Shown: positions 19,935-32,040 of the stretch, one piece after another
Layout: each line of letters opens with the position of its first letter
Numbering within the stretch: the stretch's first letter is position 1
Origin: Helichrysum umbraculigerum
Taxonomy: Eukaryota > Streptophyta > Magnoliopsida > Asterales > Asteraceae
NCBI GenBank assembly: GCA_949592205.1
Contig: CATIUR010000001.1
Span: forward strand, 12,229,501-12,293,500
Direction: 5' to 3'
Length of the DNA stretch: 64,000 nucleotides
Program-made: the position numbers and the translations under genes
Notes under the pieces: model-generated
Database searches by the model: none
The model's input: only the letters and a program-made list of their open reading frames with translations
Told to the model about the DNA's origin: nothing

Positions 19935-21009
19935 GGTTGGAGATAAAAAAAAAACGGTGAAAACACTTTTCCTTCACAATTTTTTTGTGTGAACTTTTTT
20001 TTTTTGAAGTAAACCATAAAAAATTAAGGTTCACAAAAAAAATATTTTTTGTGAAAAAAATAAAATAAAGTCAAATCCAAAAATCAAAATAAAAAAATTA
20101 AGGTTCACAATTGAAAAACTTTAAAAACTTTCTGTGAACCCAAAATAAAAATAAGGTTCACAATTGAATAAGTTAAAAATATGATGTTAACCCAAAAAAA
20201 ATTAAGGTTCACAGTTGGAAAAAAAAAGGTTCACAATTAAAAAAGTTAAAAACTTTTCGTGAACCAAAAAAAAATAAGGTTCATAGTTGAAAAAGTAAAA
20301 AACTTTCCGTGAAGTAAAAAAAAATTAAGGTTCACAGTTGAAAAAAAAAGGTTCACAATTGAAAATTTTTAAAACTTTCCGTGAACCTAAAAAAACTTAA
20401 GGTTCACAGTTGAAAAAAAAAAGGTTCATAATTGAAAAAGTTAAAAACTTTCTGTGAACTCAAAAAAAAAATTAAGGTTCACAGTTGAAAAAAAAGGTTC
20501 ACAATTGAAAAAGTAAAAAACTTTCCGAGAACTAAAAAAAAATTAAGGTTCAAAGTTGAAAAAAAATGTTCACAATTGAAATTTTTTAAAACTTTTCGTG
20601 AACCTAAAAAAATTAAGGTTCACAGTTGGAAAAAAAATGTTCACAATTGAAAAAGTTAAAAACTTTCCGTAAACTCAAAAAAAAATTAAGGTTCACAGTT
20701 GAAAAAGTTAAAAACTTTTCGTGAAACCAAAAAAAAAATTAAAGTTCACAATAAAAAACTTAAAAAATATATCGTGAAATTTTTTTAAAAAAAAATTAAT
20801 GTGAAGAAAATAAGGTTCACAATTAAAAAAGTTGAAAACTTTGTGTGAAGCAAAAAACAAATAAAGATTCATGACGAAAATTTTATGCGAAAAAAAAAAT
20901 ATAAGGGTTCACAAAAAAAATTTATATGTGAAGCAAAAAAAATGAAAGTTCACAACTTAAAAAAATTGTGAATCAAAAAGTGTTTTCACCGTTTTTTTTA
21001 TCCCCACCC

Positions 21010-21015
<6 letters not shown>
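19929..21015. mobile_element. Microsatellite-inserted TIR element (Micron-like)
   Basis: Inverted ends of about 60 bp: AAAAGGGTTGGAGAT...CGGTGAAAACACTTTT on the left (19929-19987) and its near-complement GTGTTTTCACCG...CCCCTTTTATA on the right (20958-21015). (TA)n tracts abut both ends. Elements that insert into TA microsatellites are known in rice (Micron), and this one has the same layout. The interior is a minisatellite and there is no coding sequence. Confidence 0.6.
20030..20960. repeat. GGTTCAC minisatellite (degenerate ~60-75 bp units)
   Basis: Roughly a dozen or more units built from GGTTCACARTTGAAAAA and AAAAACTTTCCGTGAACC, joined by A-runs. GGTTCAC and GTGAACC are reverse complements, so each unit can fold on itself. 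No coding. Confidence 0.75.

Positions 21016-21099
<84 letters not shown>
21014..21099. repeat. (TA)n microsatellite
   Basis: About 43 TA units. The 65-aa minus ORF over it is an artefact. Confidence 0.95.
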
Positions 21100-21104
<5 letters not shown>

Positions 21105-21201
21105 AAGATTTTTAATTGCACATTAGAGAATGTTATTTTAGTAAATGATGACATGTCATTAATTTATAAAGTTTGAATTAATCTCAATTTTTTAAGCATG
21201 A

Positions 21202-21206
21202 TACAT
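21202..21206. repeat. TSD of solo LTR (left)
   Basis: TACAT, same as 23884-23888. Confidence 0.88.
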
Positions 21207-23883
21207 TGTCGCACCCCCAAATTATGATGCGGAAGCGGGTCATTTCGGGGCGCGACTAATCAATACACAAAGCACATAAGATACATAATGAACGACCACT
21301 ACATGCGTCGTTTTACAAATACATTGATTAACGTAAGAGTCTACATATGGTTTACAAAAGATGAGTTCGCATAGATATTTGAGAGATTCTAATACATATC
21401 TAATTTATACAAAATATAGAAATGCAAGGAAATCTCTTGATGATTATATGATTGAATGCGACTCGAGCTACAGTATCCTGATGGGCAGTCCAACCTACTG
21501 CTGAGTACCTGAGATAACATGCTAAAAGGTCAGCTAAAAAGCTGGTGAGCTCACAGGTTTAATATGATAAGATATGATTCATGAACCGCAAGATTTAATG
21601 AGTTGATTTACAAAACATGTAAATAAATGAATAATGAGTATCGCTGCCAAGAGCACATAGTCTGAGCTTAACTGAGGGGTCAGGATCCACCTTTAAGGAC
21701 CTGAGCGAGGGTGCCTCTATGCGTGTGCCTAATCAACACACGTATGAACAAATGATAATGCGTCCGTTTGACATGTTAGTGTTTGCTAACTCGGACGGGG
21801 ATTGTCAATCCCATATGGTACCATACACTAACATTCACGCTAAATCATATTAACAGAACTATGCTTCAGAGGACTTTGATTGATTAGATGAAAACAACTC
21901 ATGCAGCATACGTGATAATTTGATACTTGCGTTCACATGTAAAACAAAACAGAGCATGTATCTCACCCCTAGGTAAAAGCATTTAAAATAGGGGCTATGA
22001 GACTCACCTGAGCCTAATGAATTGTTAGCCAACAATTATAATGATTCACAATGATTTGATGTCGTTACAACGACTGAACCTGCAAGGCGTCTTAGACGCG
22101 CAAGGTTTTGATAATGATTAGATATTGAACCTGCCGGGCGTATTAAACGCGCAAGGTTTTGATTGATTAGATAACTCTACGGACCATCTATGCTAGTTGT
22201 TCCCTCAACTAGTTATGCCCAAATACTTTGGTTGTCGATTATGTTTGAGTTTTGAAAATGTATACGGGTCGTTGGTGACGGTTTGTAATAATAATTTCAA
22301 ACTATTATTATTATACATGATTTGTTGTGCTTATAAAAGTGTATGTGTTTCATATATAAGTCGTATCGTATAGGTTTAGTTGTTAATCAAGTTCATTATA
22401 TCCGTTACACTTTATTTCATAATTTACAAAATTTGGTACGAGTCTGAAAACAGTAATCTGCCATTTTCGGCCCCTAAACGACCCCGGATGGCCTAAAACT
22501 GACAAGGCTAAAGTATTTAGCATTGATTATTGGGTCGATTCCGAGTGACCTTGCGAATTTGAGCTCAATCCGTTATAATAAATTTTTCATCGAGAAGCAC
22601 GTTTGGAAAGACTTGTGAAATTGTCGACGTTTTCGAAAAAATGTTTATTCTGTTTTAGCTGGAATCCGCCAGATCAGTTTGTTGATCCGCCGGATCATGA
22701 AATATAAGGGGGGATCCGCCGGATCACGTGTTGATCCGCCGGATTGAGTGATTTCGTGTGGGATCCGCCGGATCATGTGTTGATCCGCCGGATCAGGATA
22801 TTTTGGGGAGGATCCGCCGAATCAAGAAAGTGATCCGCCATTTCATACCTTGATCCGCCGGATCATGGGAGTGATCCGCCGGATCATGGTCCAGTTTCAG
22901 GGTCTGTTCGTGCAACAATTTAATCACAGCAAAATGGGTTCGATTTGGGGACATAATCAGTTTGTAGAACATCCTAGCATGTTAATATATGCAATTTAAA
23001 CATGTAAAATTAACAAAAACGTAAACGATTCCTTACAATTACAATGGAACCGAAAATGGAGGTGATGGTGATGATGATGATGAACGATGAAGATGATGAT
23101 GATGATGATGCTTGATGCTGCTGCTGATCTTGTTATTTGTTAATGTTATTGTTGTTGTTTTTGATTTTAGAAGAAGAACCGAGAGAGAGATTGAGAAGGA
23201 ATTGAGAATGAAATGAAATGAAAGAAGTGTGCGTTTGGTTGGTATAGCCGGCTAACTCAATTATTTGAGTTAGTTGGCCTAATTTCGTAGTACAAAATAC
23301 CCGTGTTTTTGTACCCGATCGAAAAGTAGTATAATGTTTTAAATCGATAAATTTCTAAAAAATGAAATCGTATTTACTTTTATTTGAAGTATTGTATAAA
23401 AATACTTTTTGTGAGATATAAAAATATATCTTTGTTTTATGCTTGAGAGACGGATATAATTTAATTGGTTTCGTCGCGTTTAAGTAAAATGATATAAAAC
23501 GAAATATGTTTTATTTTAATCGAAATGATTAGTAATTATTATTTCTAATAATAATACATTACTTACGAGTTTTGTCGCGAATGTTTTATATTTGTACGAT
23601 ACGAATACATTATATATTATCAAAATAATATATAATAAATAATGAGTTGTATTAAATAATAATTTCTATATTACTTAATATTGTTTTCACCAACGCCATA
23701 TAAATGAATCGGAAATTTGACCGATTTGAAATTGCACGATTAAATATAATCGCGTACTGATATATATTCAACAATATATATATATATATTGATACATACA
23801 ATTAGCCTAATACTTAGCACTAATTACATGTATTTCTAAATGATTAGGAACTAATTTCTAGTCCTAATTTGACGGGTGTCACA
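21207..23883 (-). mobile_element. Solo LTR, 2677 bp, Gypsy-like
   Basis: It begins TGTCGCACCC, ends GGGTGTCACA, and is flanked by a perfect TACAT duplication (21202-21206, 23884-23888). Its start resembles that of the Gypsy LTR at 56039 (CACCCCCAAATT, GCGGAAGCG, ACTAATCAATA), and both share a GGGGATTGTCA..CCCATATGG block and an ACTCACCTGAG block. It is therefore a recombined remnant of a related family. Orientation is inferred from that relative. A GATCCGCCGGATC repeat array lies inside. Confidence 0.88.
22665..22890. repeat. Palindromic array GATCCGCCGGATCA
   Basis: About ten copies of TGATCCGCCGGATCA or close variants, in irregular 15-30 bp steps. The arms GATCC/GGATC are complementary around GCC. 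It follows a TTTTCGGCCCCTAAACGACC block shared with the LARD-like element. Confidence 0.85.
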
Positions 23884-23888
23884 TACAT
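23884..23888. repeat. TSD of solo LTR (right)
   Basis: TACAT, same as 21202-21206. Confidence 0.88.
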
Positions 23889-24011
23889 GGACTTTCCATA
23901 TATTAAAAATTAATTTATTATTAATTTCTATTTAATATTAGATATATATAAAATAATGATATAATAATTTATATTAAAAATTATGTTGATAGTCTTAGTT
24001 AACGTGATTTT

Positions 24012-24037
24012 CTAATAATAATAATAATAATAAATCA

Positions 24038-24105
<68 letters not shown>
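24012..24105. repeat. (AAT)n microsatellite
   Basis: Interrupted once near 24035; otherwise pure trinucleotide repeats. Confidence 0.95.
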
Positions 24106-24843
24106 GTTTTTAAATTATTAGTAATAAATTTACAACTGTAGAACAACAATATCAACATTTGACGTGCTTTGGACGAGCTTAAAAATAAAGTTTTTTTTGT
24201 AACTTATGTGACACGTTTTTTTGTCTTTCATTTTTTTTACAAATCCTATGTGTCATAAAAATCTTTTTTAAAATTTTTCAATTCGTTCTTATTTATACCA
24301 CATATTTTCTGGCATGCCAATTCTTTTTTTGATTAACCAAATCATGTTATTGATGAAGACATCTCCTTAAAAGTGTAAAGTTGATCAACCACTTTGTTAT
24401 TAATTCGATTTATAAAATAGTTACATTTTATGTGAATAGTAACCAATTTCATACTTTAATAATAACATCTTTATTTTAAAGTGTTGCATAACATTACATG
24501 TTCTCACACATCTATTTAAATCCGTTGTTTCATGCTAATAATTTACTACCTTTGTCTCAAAATAATTATCCAGTTTTAACTTTTTTAAGTATTCCTTTTC
24601 AACTTTGACCTTAAATATTTTAATTTGTGTTATATAATACTTGATGAGAATTATACCAATCCTTTTATCCACATTATATAGCAACTTTCAACCTTATTTT
24701 CATTGACACTATAGTTCGAAATTACCATTAATAAGGGTCAATATATCATTTTTTCAATAATTAAAAGGAAAAATATACCGATTAATGATCCTGATTTTTA
24801 CAACACCTTTAACTTAACAATATTAATATGTTTGGCTATTTTA

Positions 24844-24847
<4 letters not shown>

Positions 24848-24900
<53 letters not shown>
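24848..24900. repeat. (TA)n microsatellite
   Basis: About 26 TA units. Confidence 0.95.
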
Positions 24901-24902
<2 letters not shown>

Positions 24903-25796
24903 AAAGATTTTTTCTTATTTTAATCATTATATGATGAAAAGTCTAAAATATAGTTTCTTTTAAATTATTCTTCAAATAATAATGATGCCACGTAGCTTTT
25001 CATTTTTAATAATTTTAATATTATTATAAATCATTTTAAATAATGGTTAATAATAGTTTAATCCCCACACTTTTATCTTTTTCGTTTTAATTCTTCTAAC
25101 TTTTTTCTAAATGTTTAAACACCTTAACTTATAAATTAACTAAAATTTAATCATTTAAATTTATTTTGACTATGTATGTTTTGCTTTGATTAATACAAAA
25201 GTTAAGTACACCATTTGTCTCATTGTCGTTGTCTCATTGAGTTTATTTCATTAATAATCAAATTTCATTCATGATCAACTATATGTAAATATTTCACAAG
25301 TTAAACATATTGGAAGATTGAAGTGTTAAGTTGAAACAATAATATTAGAAACTATTACATATATATTGCTTATATTAAAGTTGTGATGTTTAATTGTAAT
25401 ATTTTATGTTAGCATTTGTGAATATGGTATATTTATTTCTTATGTCACAAAATCTTTAAAGTTTTTGTTCGCATATGTTTAGGTTGTTATATACTATTTT
25501 TCTATTTTCACCATGACAAATTTATAATTTTCAATTAAAATATTGATATTGTTAAAATAATTTTGTAATATATAACAGTTTTGCATACATTACTGTGCGA
25601 TCACGGGCTCAAAGATCAACAATTTTTTACAAATACATGTAATACTTATTATTTCATTGTGTTTTATTTGGCTACATATATTAATTTTGATAATTTATTA
25701 TAACAGTTTGATTACTTTATTATATAGTTTAGTTTATATTATTTATTTTCAATTCTCAATAACAATTGCACCTTTTAAAAGTTAACAACACTAATT

Positions 25797-28009
25797 TATA
25801 ACACCCCTCATTTATAATCATTTAAATATAGTAAATCGGAAGCGTAAGTCCAAATAGATAGTCATAATTTACTTCACTGTATCAACATATAAGATTCAAT
25901 CTTTTCAAAACTATAATTTCTTCAACTGAGGTGTTATTTAAAAACATGATGAAACATTATTTTATACAAATCAACTATCAGAGTAGAGCCTCATAGTCAA
26001 ACATTCTTTCTAGTCCAACTTCTTGCCCACCCAAATTATATGCAAAACCTGCAAGAAGGGATAATGTGGGGGATTAGCATAATGCTAAGTGAGCAGATAA
26101 CTAATCAACAGCCTAACTTAGCTCAACAACTTTGTGTACAACACTTAGCACTAAACAAGCAAGTACACAATACAACACATCAACAATACATCAGTTCAAC
26201 AATGCAATAATTCAACTAATCAACAACACCATAATGAGGATCGGCGGCTCTGGGGATAACCATAAACCCGGGTGGCTCCCCAAGAACACTTATCCAACCT
26301 ATCCGTATGGCCATACGGACGAGACCGATAGCTAGTGATTATCTTCAACTAACACAGGAGGTGTGTTAAACTTTGGATAACCAACTAGCCCAACCAACAG
26401 TTCAACAACTCGTTGCCTCATTAACAACTGATGCCCGAAGGCCAATTAATTCAAGTGATCACGTAATCAACAAGTCACATATTCAACTAGTCAACATATC
26501 AAAAGTATTATTACTATCAACATAATCATCAATGCAACTAATAAAGTAATAACACGTTACTTGTTGTAACCAAACTTGTTACAACCAAGTTACGCTGAGG
26601 ATTAGAGATCCACTCACCGACCACCTCAGACATCCACTCAGTAGTCTAATATCACTGAGCCTTCTGCGCATCTGAGAATACAATAGAACAACACAAGTTA
26701 GTAACTTGTCTCAAATATATACAACATCATTCTAATAGATTAACGACAAACCCGATTTACTCAATTCATATGAATTAACATAATTACCACAATTCTCATT
26801 ATTCAATTCATATTATAAATAACTATTTCAACATCATTAGTTTATCATCACTAGCAAATTATGATCACAGAATCACATTAATCCACTTCAATCATCACTA
26901 ATCAACATGGTTAAACCACAACTAAGGTTATTAACCTCTACCATCAACAATTCATCAAACTTCCAATATTAAATCTAATGCATACTTAACAATTAAGTTA
27001 ACACAATCATCTTTAATCATCAATTAAGTGTTCTTAGCCATAAAATGATAATTTTATCATATAATCCATTATCATCATCAAGTTCATCATTTGCCTCAAG
27101 AACACTTAATCAAATTCTTTAATTTCAAGTTACAACTCAACTTATAATCATGAATTAGGCACTAACTAACAACTATAACATAACAATAGGCTTCAATTCA
27201 TGATTTATCAACTAACCCATAAACTATCTATATGATCATACATAATTTTCTTCATTTCTATGTTAGGATTTAAGTTATAATCCTCATACAAACCTCAACT
27301 AGCAATAATATAATCACTACAACCTTAAATTTCATATTAATCAAACTATTTTCCTCAAACACACAAAACCCCAATTTCTAAGTTAACATGAACTCAAGAA
27401 TTAACACATACAACATGTTTATGATGATGATGGAATGATTATTCCATGTTATTAAAGCTTAACTAACATCAATTCAACCATTTGAAACTCTAATTTCGGA
27501 TTAAAGTCAAGAACATCAAAACCCCCAATTTCTAGGGTTTATATAATTCAAGAGATAGAGACTTACAAGATGATTAGAAGGATTTGAGGAAGATAATCCA
27601 TGTTTTAAAAGCTTGAATTCGAATTCCATGGATCCAATTTGGTGATTCTTCAAGAATTTAGGGTTCATCATGTATGTATGTATGATATGATACGTACGTA
27701 TGTATATATGGATAAGAATTAAACAGCCGACTCAATATTTAGTAGTATACTAGGAGTGCTTAAATTTCATTCCCCGTACTTATTATTGTCTGGAACTTGA
27801 AAATCATTTACGGGGAACCATTATTTTATTTTACCGTCAACTAAACAAAATTAAAACCATTAATAATTTATTAGTCACAATAAATTATTTGACTCTTTTA
27901 CCCATTTATTTTCAACTAGCGCAACGAAATTATTTTCTGACACATTTAAATAATAATTTGCAGTCTAGAAAATATTTAATACTACTAGACCCGAAAACTG
28001 GGTGTTACA
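25797..28009 (-). repeat. LARD-like LTR, copy A
   Basis: 2213 bp. Its small ORF (26132-26335) recurs in copies B and C only because the LTR is repeated. Immediate left flank is TAATT; the matching right TSD is outside the window. Confidence 0.85.
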
Positions 28010-30262
28010 ACTCTCCCCTCCTTAAAGAGATTTCGTCCTCGAAATCTGATCACACTTAATCAGTTTTATTGAAATAAGATCACTTACTCACTCCCATTTC
28101 AATTTACTAATACTATAGCTCCCATACACTTCTAATCACATAATTACTCATTATTACATGCACACGAAAGGTGTACAAGTTTAATCACTTATGCATATTC
28201 TTAACCATATAACCACAAAATGTACATATATGTAAACATATACTTATATAGGTATATACTAATTCACCAACTTACACATTACCTGTGTATTCCAACTAAA
28301 CTCACTTAAACACATATGTTGTGTAATAATTTGTTATCATAACTTACACTATCCAGTAACAAAAGCAACTCATAAGTATATGTACCCATTTTTAATTCTT
28401 TCTACATGCACATATCCACATGTACATGTTTCTATATGTTCCACTGCACAGGCATTGCGCCTACACGCTGTCTCTAATAAGTTTAAATGACCACTTACAT
28501 GAGCATTCATACTTAGTCATGTATACAATTAAAACACATAATCACTGGTAACAAATGTAACACATATCCCTGTGAACATCTCAACTTTACAACAATTACA
28601 ACAAGTGGTAGTGAATACCACAATATGCACCCTAACAACAAAAGTTCAATTATATTTACAACTAGCGATTTGGCTAATAACCATATATTTCTTTAGCTAA
28701 CAACTTGCTAGAAATTTTTACTTTTGCAACTAGCTACTTACAACTTTACAACTTGTAATTATAAATACAACTTGATTATATGAAACTCTTATTCAAAAAG
28801 CATCACTATTCATAAAATCATAATCACACATATAGAATAAACAATAAGCAGTATGTAGAGGTCAATTCTTATGGTTAAAACTACTATTATATAATCAATT
28901 AGCATCCTATTACACCTATTTGGATGCTAAGACAACACCTGTTAATACCATGTATCATCATCAATGGTATTTCAACAACACAAGGTGTAGTCATTAATCA
29001 TCTTTTAAAGATTACTAGTTGCAATTAACTATATACATATCTCTTGTACCATAGGTACCACATTAAACAACAACTTAATGGTTTATTACTCTTTTAATTT
29101 AGTCAATCATTGACTATCTCTCAACTACAGGTCAACATATCTTACTTGATATTTTTTAAAAAAAAAAAAAAATTTACTTTACTTGGTACTGAGTAGCCTC
29201 AACAACCCCATGTGAAATGGCATAATATAAATACGTTGGCCAGACGTCGTCATATTATGTCAGTCACACTTTATTCTCAGGCCACTTCATACCATTTATC
29301 TCCTAAGTAATTATCTTTACTCTCACATAATTCTCAACAGTAATATTAACACTTTACACAATTATAACAACGTGTAATAGCAAGTATATTCCCAATTATT
29401 AACTTGCTACTATTTTCAACTTATCACTTTTAATGTGAACTACTCATATGATCATGTATACATTAACAATACAGACATACTACACCAATGTCTTACACGA
29501 ATATATCAAGCAACTTCTTTATTACCCAATTCAATATTAAATATTATTTATACAACTTAATACTTATAGTACATTAGTACTAAACAATTCATCAATATTA
29601 TGTATAATATTCAACACGTAATCGTCAATCTATATACCTTTAATCAAATCACAATTAAGTATTTCATGCTCAACTATTACATCAATATAAGCTCATATGC
29701 TTATTTCGTAATTTCTTAAAACGCTTAATTCAACATTTTATAATACTCTAAGTAATTCAATTACTTCATCACATTTCAATTAGTCCACATAATTTAGTTC
29801 ACATGATTATCTAATCAATGTTTACTAATTCTTGGTAGTAGCAATCAACAATACCATTTACTGGTATACTTTGCAGTTAAATAAACCGCCTACAACCGAC
29901 TCATACACAATGAACCATATAGACCTCTTAAAACAAGTTGTAATATTGCATACAGTCACAGGAATGATCTCTGGTTTCAATAAAACAAAAGCCCAAAACA
30001 AAACATAAGCTAAAAGTTCGAAATAAGATTCGAAAAACAATAAAACGCGATTTTCGGGCCCCAAACGACCCCGAAGTTCCGAAAACTGCCAGGGCTCATG
30101 GCCAAACCAATGAGCTTTGACCGTTGGGCCATTTTTGAGTGGACATGTAAATTTCGTCTTAATCTGACACCGAAATTTCTAACGGAAATTCTCTACGTCA
30201 GATATTTTGTCGAACGTCGAAAAAACATAAAAATTATATTTTATATCCTGAAAATGCCACAA

Positions 30263-30502
30263 ACCGCCGGCTGGGCTACATGAGCCTTTGGCTAACCTAT
30301 CTAGGCGCTGGCTAACCTATCTAGCCGCCGGCTAAAGGTCTTGACCCGCCGGCAACCCGAGTCGAGACGCCGGCTAACACCAATTTTTAGCAAACAGAAC
30401 AAAAGTGCGTTTTAAAGCCAAAAGAAGCCGCCAGCTTGGGGCATCCAGCCGCCGGTTTGGACCTCCAGCCATCGGCTATAACCTTCAGCCGCCGGGTCCC
30501 CT
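30263..30502. repeat. Palindromic array GCCGCCGGCTA (internal A)
   Basis: About ten degenerate copies of CAGCCGCCGGCTAA-like motif. It is preceded at about 30050-30090 by TTTTCGGGCCCCAAACGACC, the same lead-in as the solo LTR array. Confidence 0.8.
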
Positions 30503-32025
30503 GTCTGCACAGCAGACTGAACATCTTAGTGCAAAAATGCAAATTTCAAATGCGCATATCTCACAAACCGTAAAGAGTTAGGTCATGAAATTTTGCAGGC
30601 ACCTACACTATGCCAAAGTAAAACTTTCCCTTTTCACACGTTTTCAATTTTCACATTTTACGAGAAAACATACGTGTAACTCATTTTAGGCCATTTCCGA
30701 CCATTTAGTGGACACGCCATATTCCAAATGGCTTACTTTCTGACTTCCACTCTTTGCCAACATGTTTCTACATATATTTAAGATGTGTGGGCATATTCAT
30801 CACCCCCATATACCCTTCCTATCGTATTTTCACTCGTTGACCCGTTTAGGGGTCCAATTGGGCACTTTTAAGAAAATAACCACATTGACTACCCAAATCA
30901 TTTTCATCACCTTTTACTACTATCTTTATGACTTAAAGTCACTTTAACATTCTTCTTAATCAGACCACTACTCATTTTAACTTTTTAACCATCAAGTGAC
31001 CCATTTGGACACTTTAACAACCCATTTGGGTTTCAACCCATGTATCAACCATTTCATTACCCATTCCACATTCGTTTGACTATTCTAAGTCAAACTAACC
31101 TCGTTTCAATATTGGTATCGTATTATCCCCTTAAAACACCAATTTCACAAAAGTGCATCATATATAAACCGATTTCAACAAATTTTCAAATTTGACTTTT
31201 CACAAACTCGTCAACACACAATTAGACTCGTTGACCACTTTGACTTTCTCACTACACTACTTTTAATATAAAGATCATAATTCAAACCATTCATGATCAA
31301 TGTTAAACACATAGACATTTAGCCACATTCGTTACTTTATAACACAACTATCATCAAGTTTGACACAACCACATTCACTTTGACCTTTCCAAGTCAAATG
31401 CACACCTTCCATTCAATAGGTACCTTCTAATTTGGATAACCACACAACTCCAAACTTATTAGTTGGGATATATCAACATCTCATTAATTTCACGAGTCAT
31501 ATTAATTTAATTTATCATATATCAAATTAACAAAGATCTATAATCACACATACTTTATTTTCATGTTGTAGATACCTTTAATTTCCCATAACACAACTAT
31601 TACATCTTATTCAACAATATATCTACACAGTTTCAACACTTTCTCCAAAACTTCAATTTCCTTCTTAATTACTCGTAAATTTTCACATCCTCACATTACA
31701 AGTAACTATCACCAATAATTCAGTTTACTCTACTAACAAGCAAAGTAAATAATTCAAGTTTATTGATATTCACCAAGTTTATCGAGAATTACCTGGCATA
31801 TCTAGGCCCACGTGTATTGAGGAATCATTGAGAATACCAGACGGTTCCTCAAGTTCCTCCGTCTCTGCAACCAAAACAACACTATTGCATCTTGTTATAG
31901 GTTAGTACACATTCAATATCAACTTTCGCATGCAACCACTAATCTCCACCCCTGGATTGTTTGACTTGACACAAATCTAAGTTTGGGATTGAACATCTTA
32001 TAATGTACAATTCACCCAAACTTAA

Positions 32026-32037
32026 GCTCTGATACCA
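32026..32037 (-). other. Primer binding site of LARD-like unit A
   Basis: GCTCTGATACCA on plus, which reads TGGTATCAGAGC on minus (tRNA-iMet), three bases from the LTR. Confidence 0.9.
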
Positions 32038-32040
32038 ACT

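Larger units (their letters stand above)
23889..25796. other. AT-rich intergenic spacer with microsatellites
   Basis: No gene. Includes (AAT)n and (TA)n tracts. At about 24543-24570 the sequence CTACCTTTGTCTCAAAATAA resembles a Stowaway MITE end, but I found no matching right end. Confidence 0.45.
28010..32040 (-). other. LARD-like internal region A, non-coding
   Basis: 4031 bp. PPT on the minus strand at about 28010-28025 (plus: ACTCTCCCCTCCTT). PBS at 32026-32037. A CCGCCGGC palindromic array lies at 30263-30502. No protein domain was found. Confidence 0.8.

Noticed and set aside
20957..21154. 65-aa ORF rich in Tyr-Ile
   Set aside because: Direct translation of the (TA)n tract.
22665..22890. 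CRISPR-like array
   Set aside because: Repeats are near-palindromes of 14-15 bp with irregular, short spacers in an LTR of a plant genome; no cas genes.
24543..24790. Stowaway-type MITE
   Set aside because: One end resembles the CTCCCTCCGTCTCAAAATAA consensus, but no inverted partner or TA duplication was found.
26132..26335. 67-aa ORF repeated at 32376-32579 and 53220-53423
   Set aside because: It recurs only because it lies in the repeated LARD-like LTR; composition is low-complexity, no domain, and the changes are not biased towards silent ones.
29858..30283. ORFs of 61-72 aa in the LARD-like internal regions (also at 36104-36562)
   Set aside because: Duplicated with the unit; the plus-strand one differs in its C-terminus by a one-base indel between units, so there is no coding constraint.
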